Source of the DNA: Niallia circulans NBRC 13626
GTDB taxonomy: Bacteria > Bacillota > Bacilli > Bacillales > Cytobacillaceae
DNA length: 64,000 nucleotides
Direction of reading: 5' to 3'
Assembly: GCF_001591585.1 (NCBI RefSeq)
Contig: NZ_BCVE01000011.1
Coordinates: 85,356 to 149,355 of the forward strand
How positions within the stretch are numbered: position 1 is the first letter of the stretch; every line of letters starts with the position of its first letter. Below the pieces are notes generated by a model. The model ran no database searches. It saw only the letters and a list, made by a program, of their open reading frames with translations, and had not been told where the DNA came from. The translations under genes and the position numbers were made by a program. Shown here in pieces: positions 62,429-64,000 of the stretch.

Positions 62429-63676
62429 ATGAGTGAATTAATAAACAATCGAGCAGAATTAAAAAAAGAAGCTTCTGAGCGCCAGCAGCTTTTAAAAGAA
62501 ATTATTAAAGATTTACATGCTGGCAGGTCCGTGGAAGAAGTTAAAGCTCAATTCGAAAAAGCAGTTGGTAATATATCGGTATCGGAAATATCACAGCTTG
62601 AACAAGCATTAATGGAAGAGGAAGGTATCCCAGTTGAAGAGGTACAACGATTATGTTCCGTGCACACAGCAGTATTCAAAGGGTCCATTGATGATATTCA
62701 TGCCTCCACTTCCCAAAAAGCTGAAGAAGAAGCTGGACATCCAATCCATACTTTTAAACTGGAAAATAAGGAAATTGATTTGTTGGTGAATTTCAAGCTT
62801 CAGCTTCATTATGAACGATTTGAAAAAGAAGATTCTCCAGACAATATCCAAAAACTTTCAGAAGACATACAATTATTAGTAGAAATCGATAAACACTATA
62901 GCCGCAAGGAAAATTTACTATTCCCCTTTCTTGAAAAATACGGTATATATGGACCAACCCAGGTAATGTGGGGAGTAGATGATCGAATTCGTGCAGCTAT
63001 CAAATTAGCCAAGCAACAATTGGAAGACTATCATGGGGAAAAACAAGACATTCTGAATAATATTTACTTTATCATTCAAGAAGCTACTGAAATGATTTTT
63101 AAAGAAGAGAATATTCTCTTTCCAATGGCCCTAAGCACATTAACCGAAGATGAATGGATAAAAATTGCAGCGGAAAGCGAAGAAATTGGCTATTGTTTGA
63201 TTAAACCGGTCGAAAAGTGGATTCCAAAGCGAGTTTCTATGCAAGAGACATCTGCTTTAGATAAGATTGAAAGTGGATTGATTCAATTTGAAACTGGAAT
63301 TTTATCTGTCAAACAGCTAGAGCTGATGCTGAATCATTTGCCAGTGGATATCACCTTTATTGATAAAGACGATGTTGTACGTTACTTTTCCCATGGAAAA
63401 GAAAGAATTTTTGCCCGAACAAAAGCTGTCATTGGACGCACTGTCCAAAACTGTCATCCACCAAAAAGCGTGCATATAGTAGAAAAGTTATTAAATGACT
63501 TTAAATCAGGAAAAAAAGATAGTGAAGACTTTTGGATTAAATTCAAAGATAAATATGTATATATACGGTACTTTGCTGTAAGAAATGAACAAAGCGAATA
63601 TATGGGAACACTGGAGTTCACGCAGAATATACATCCTATCCAAGCGATAGACGGAGAAAAAAGAATTCTTGATTAA
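62429..63676 (+). CDS. DUF438 / hemerythrin / PAS protein
   Basis: A 415-residue cytoplasmic protein with three parts: DUF438 (about 10-75: LLKEIIKDLHAGRSVEEVKAQF in outline), a hemerythrin-like helical bundle (about 115-260) with spaced His and Glu residues (HTFKLENKE, HYERF, EIDKHYSRKENLLFPFLEKYG, MIFKEENILFPMA) able to hold a di-iron site, and a C-terminal PAS-like domain (about 295-405: LPVDITFIDKDDVVRYFSHG). I take ATG at 62429; 30 upstream in-frame codons overlap the previous gene. With the Fnr-type promoter this suggests O2 or NO handling or sensing; the role is inferred. Confidence 0.82.
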   Translation: MSELINNRAELKKEASERQQLLKEIIKDLHAGRSVEEVKAQFEKAVGNISVSEISQLEQALMEEEGIPVEEVQRLCSVHTAVFKGSIDDIHASTSQKAEEEAGHPIHTFKLENKEIDLLVNFKLQLHYERFEKEDSPDNIQKLSEDIQLLVEIDKHYSRKENLLFPFLEKYGIYGPTQVMWGVDDRIRAAIKLAKQQLEDYHGEKQDILNNIYFIIQEATEMIFKEENILFPMALSTLTEDEWIKIAAESEEIGYCLIKPVEKWIPKRVSMQETSALDKIESGLIQFETGILSVKQLELMLNHLPVDITFIDKDDVVRYFSHGKERIFARTKAVIGRTVQNCHPPKSVHIVEKLLNDFKSGKKDSEDFWIKFKDKYVYIRYFAVRNEQSEYMGTLEFTQNIHPIQAIDGEKRILD

Positions 63677-63682
63677 TCGTAT

Positions 63683-63713
63683 AAAGGCTCTGATAAACTG
63701 TATCAGAGCCTTT
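63683..63713 (+). terminator. Terminator after the DUF438/hemerythrin gene
   Basis: GGCTCTGATA (63686-63695) pairs perfectly with TATCAGAGCC (63701-63710), extended by AAA/TTT, loop AACTG. Confidence 0.85.
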
Positions 63714-63792
63714 CCATTTAAAATTTCTTTTTCTCATCTTCTAAATATATAGTTTTTCTTTTTCAAACGGAATTACAATTAAAAATGTCCCC

Positions 63793-64000
63793 TTATTCCT
63801 TGACGGTGGAAGCTTCGTAAATAGAGGTTACGGCTTCTTTTAAGCTTTGATTGAATTCTTCCTCTGATTGATTAACGTTTAATTCTTCGCTTAGAGCTCT
63901 CGAGAAACTTGCGATTATATTGTCATTTTCTTTTAATTTTTGATTTGCTTCTTCTCTGCTATATCCTCCGGAAAGCGCAACTACTCGAACCACTCGTGGA
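63793..64000 (-). CDS. Class I fructose-bisphosphate aldolase, C-terminal part (partial)
   Basis: The last 68 codons of a gene that begins beyond the right edge. [33 protein letters not shown] and the ending [13 protein letters not shown] match the C-terminus of bacterial class I fructose-1,6-bisphosphate aldolase (about 296 residues in full). The GTG at 63993 is an internal Val, not a start, since the frame is open to the window end. The Schiff-base lysine lies outside the window. Confidence 0.8.
   Translation of the reverse strand, partial: PRVVRVVALSGGYSREEANQKLKENDNIIASFSRALSEELNVNQSEEEFNQSLKEAVTSIYEASTVKE

Overview
The window reads as chromosomal DNA of a low-GC, spore-forming Bacillaceae (Bacillus/Niallia-like). 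Grounds: strong GGAGG ribosome sites, many TTG and GTG starts, CcpA-type cre boxes, a B. subtilis-like iol operon, SleB/CwlJ-type hydrolases and an OpuF-type osmolyte transporter. I see no rRNA, tRNA, CRISPR array, prophage or intact insertion sequence. Most of the window is a series of carbohydrate-use operons, mostly on the minus strand, each with its own regulator, broken by small blocks for osmoprotection, antimicrobial-peptide defence and cell-wall hydrolysis.

Layout. 1-6.7 kb: xyloside/xylonate module (GH43 xylosidase running off the left edge, GPH symporter, YjhG/YagF-type xylonate dehydratase, YagE-type aldolase, divergent IclR regulator). 6.8-9.8 kb: lipoprotein, secreted cell-wall hydrolase, RlmCD-type rRNA methyltransferase. 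10-16.7 kb: GH42 beta-galactosidase, CUT1 sugar ABC importer, divergent AraC regulator. 17-19.7 kb: OpuF-type compatible-solute importer whose permease and binding protein are fused. 19.8-25 kb: anchored protein, FtsX-type ABC transporter divergent from a small secreted Cys-free protein, LysM cell-wall hydrolase. 25.3-34.6 kb: CUT1 ABC importer, two Gfo/Idh/MocA oxidoreductases and three sugar-phosphate-isomerase-fold proteins with an AraC regulator, substrate unknown. 35.3-41 kb: LanFEG-like ABC transporter, YxeA-like protein, two-component system and a 4-TM protein, resembling a peptide-antibiotic sensing and resistance locus. 42.0-42.4 kb: tautomerase. 42.5-55.3 kb: complete iolABCDE-T-GHIJ myo-inositol operon with divergent iolR. 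55.4-61.9 kb: ascorbate-family PTS (IIA, IIB, IIC), SIS isomerase, two class I aldolases and a PRD/EII-type regulator. 62.2-63.7 kb: DUF1858 and DUF438/hemerythrin/PAS genes behind an apparent Fnr-activated promoter. Right edge: the C-terminus of class I fructose-bisphosphate aldolase.

How it fits together. Several modules end in pyruvate plus an aldehyde or in triose phosphates (YagE-type aldolase, IolJ, KDPG-type aldolase), so they feed central metabolism. The cre-like sites suggest common carbon-catabolite control. The two CUT1 importers lack their own ATPase and probably share an MsmX-like one encoded elsewhere.

The best candidates for undescribed biology are: (1) the divergent secreted-protein/FtsX-ABC pair at 20.6-24.3 kb, whose two promoters are near mirror images; (2) the oxidoreductase/isomerase/ABC cluster at 25.3-33.5 kb; (3) the PTS operon with two different pyruvate aldolases at 55.4-61.9 kb. 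All functions are inferred from reading the sequence; no database search was run.
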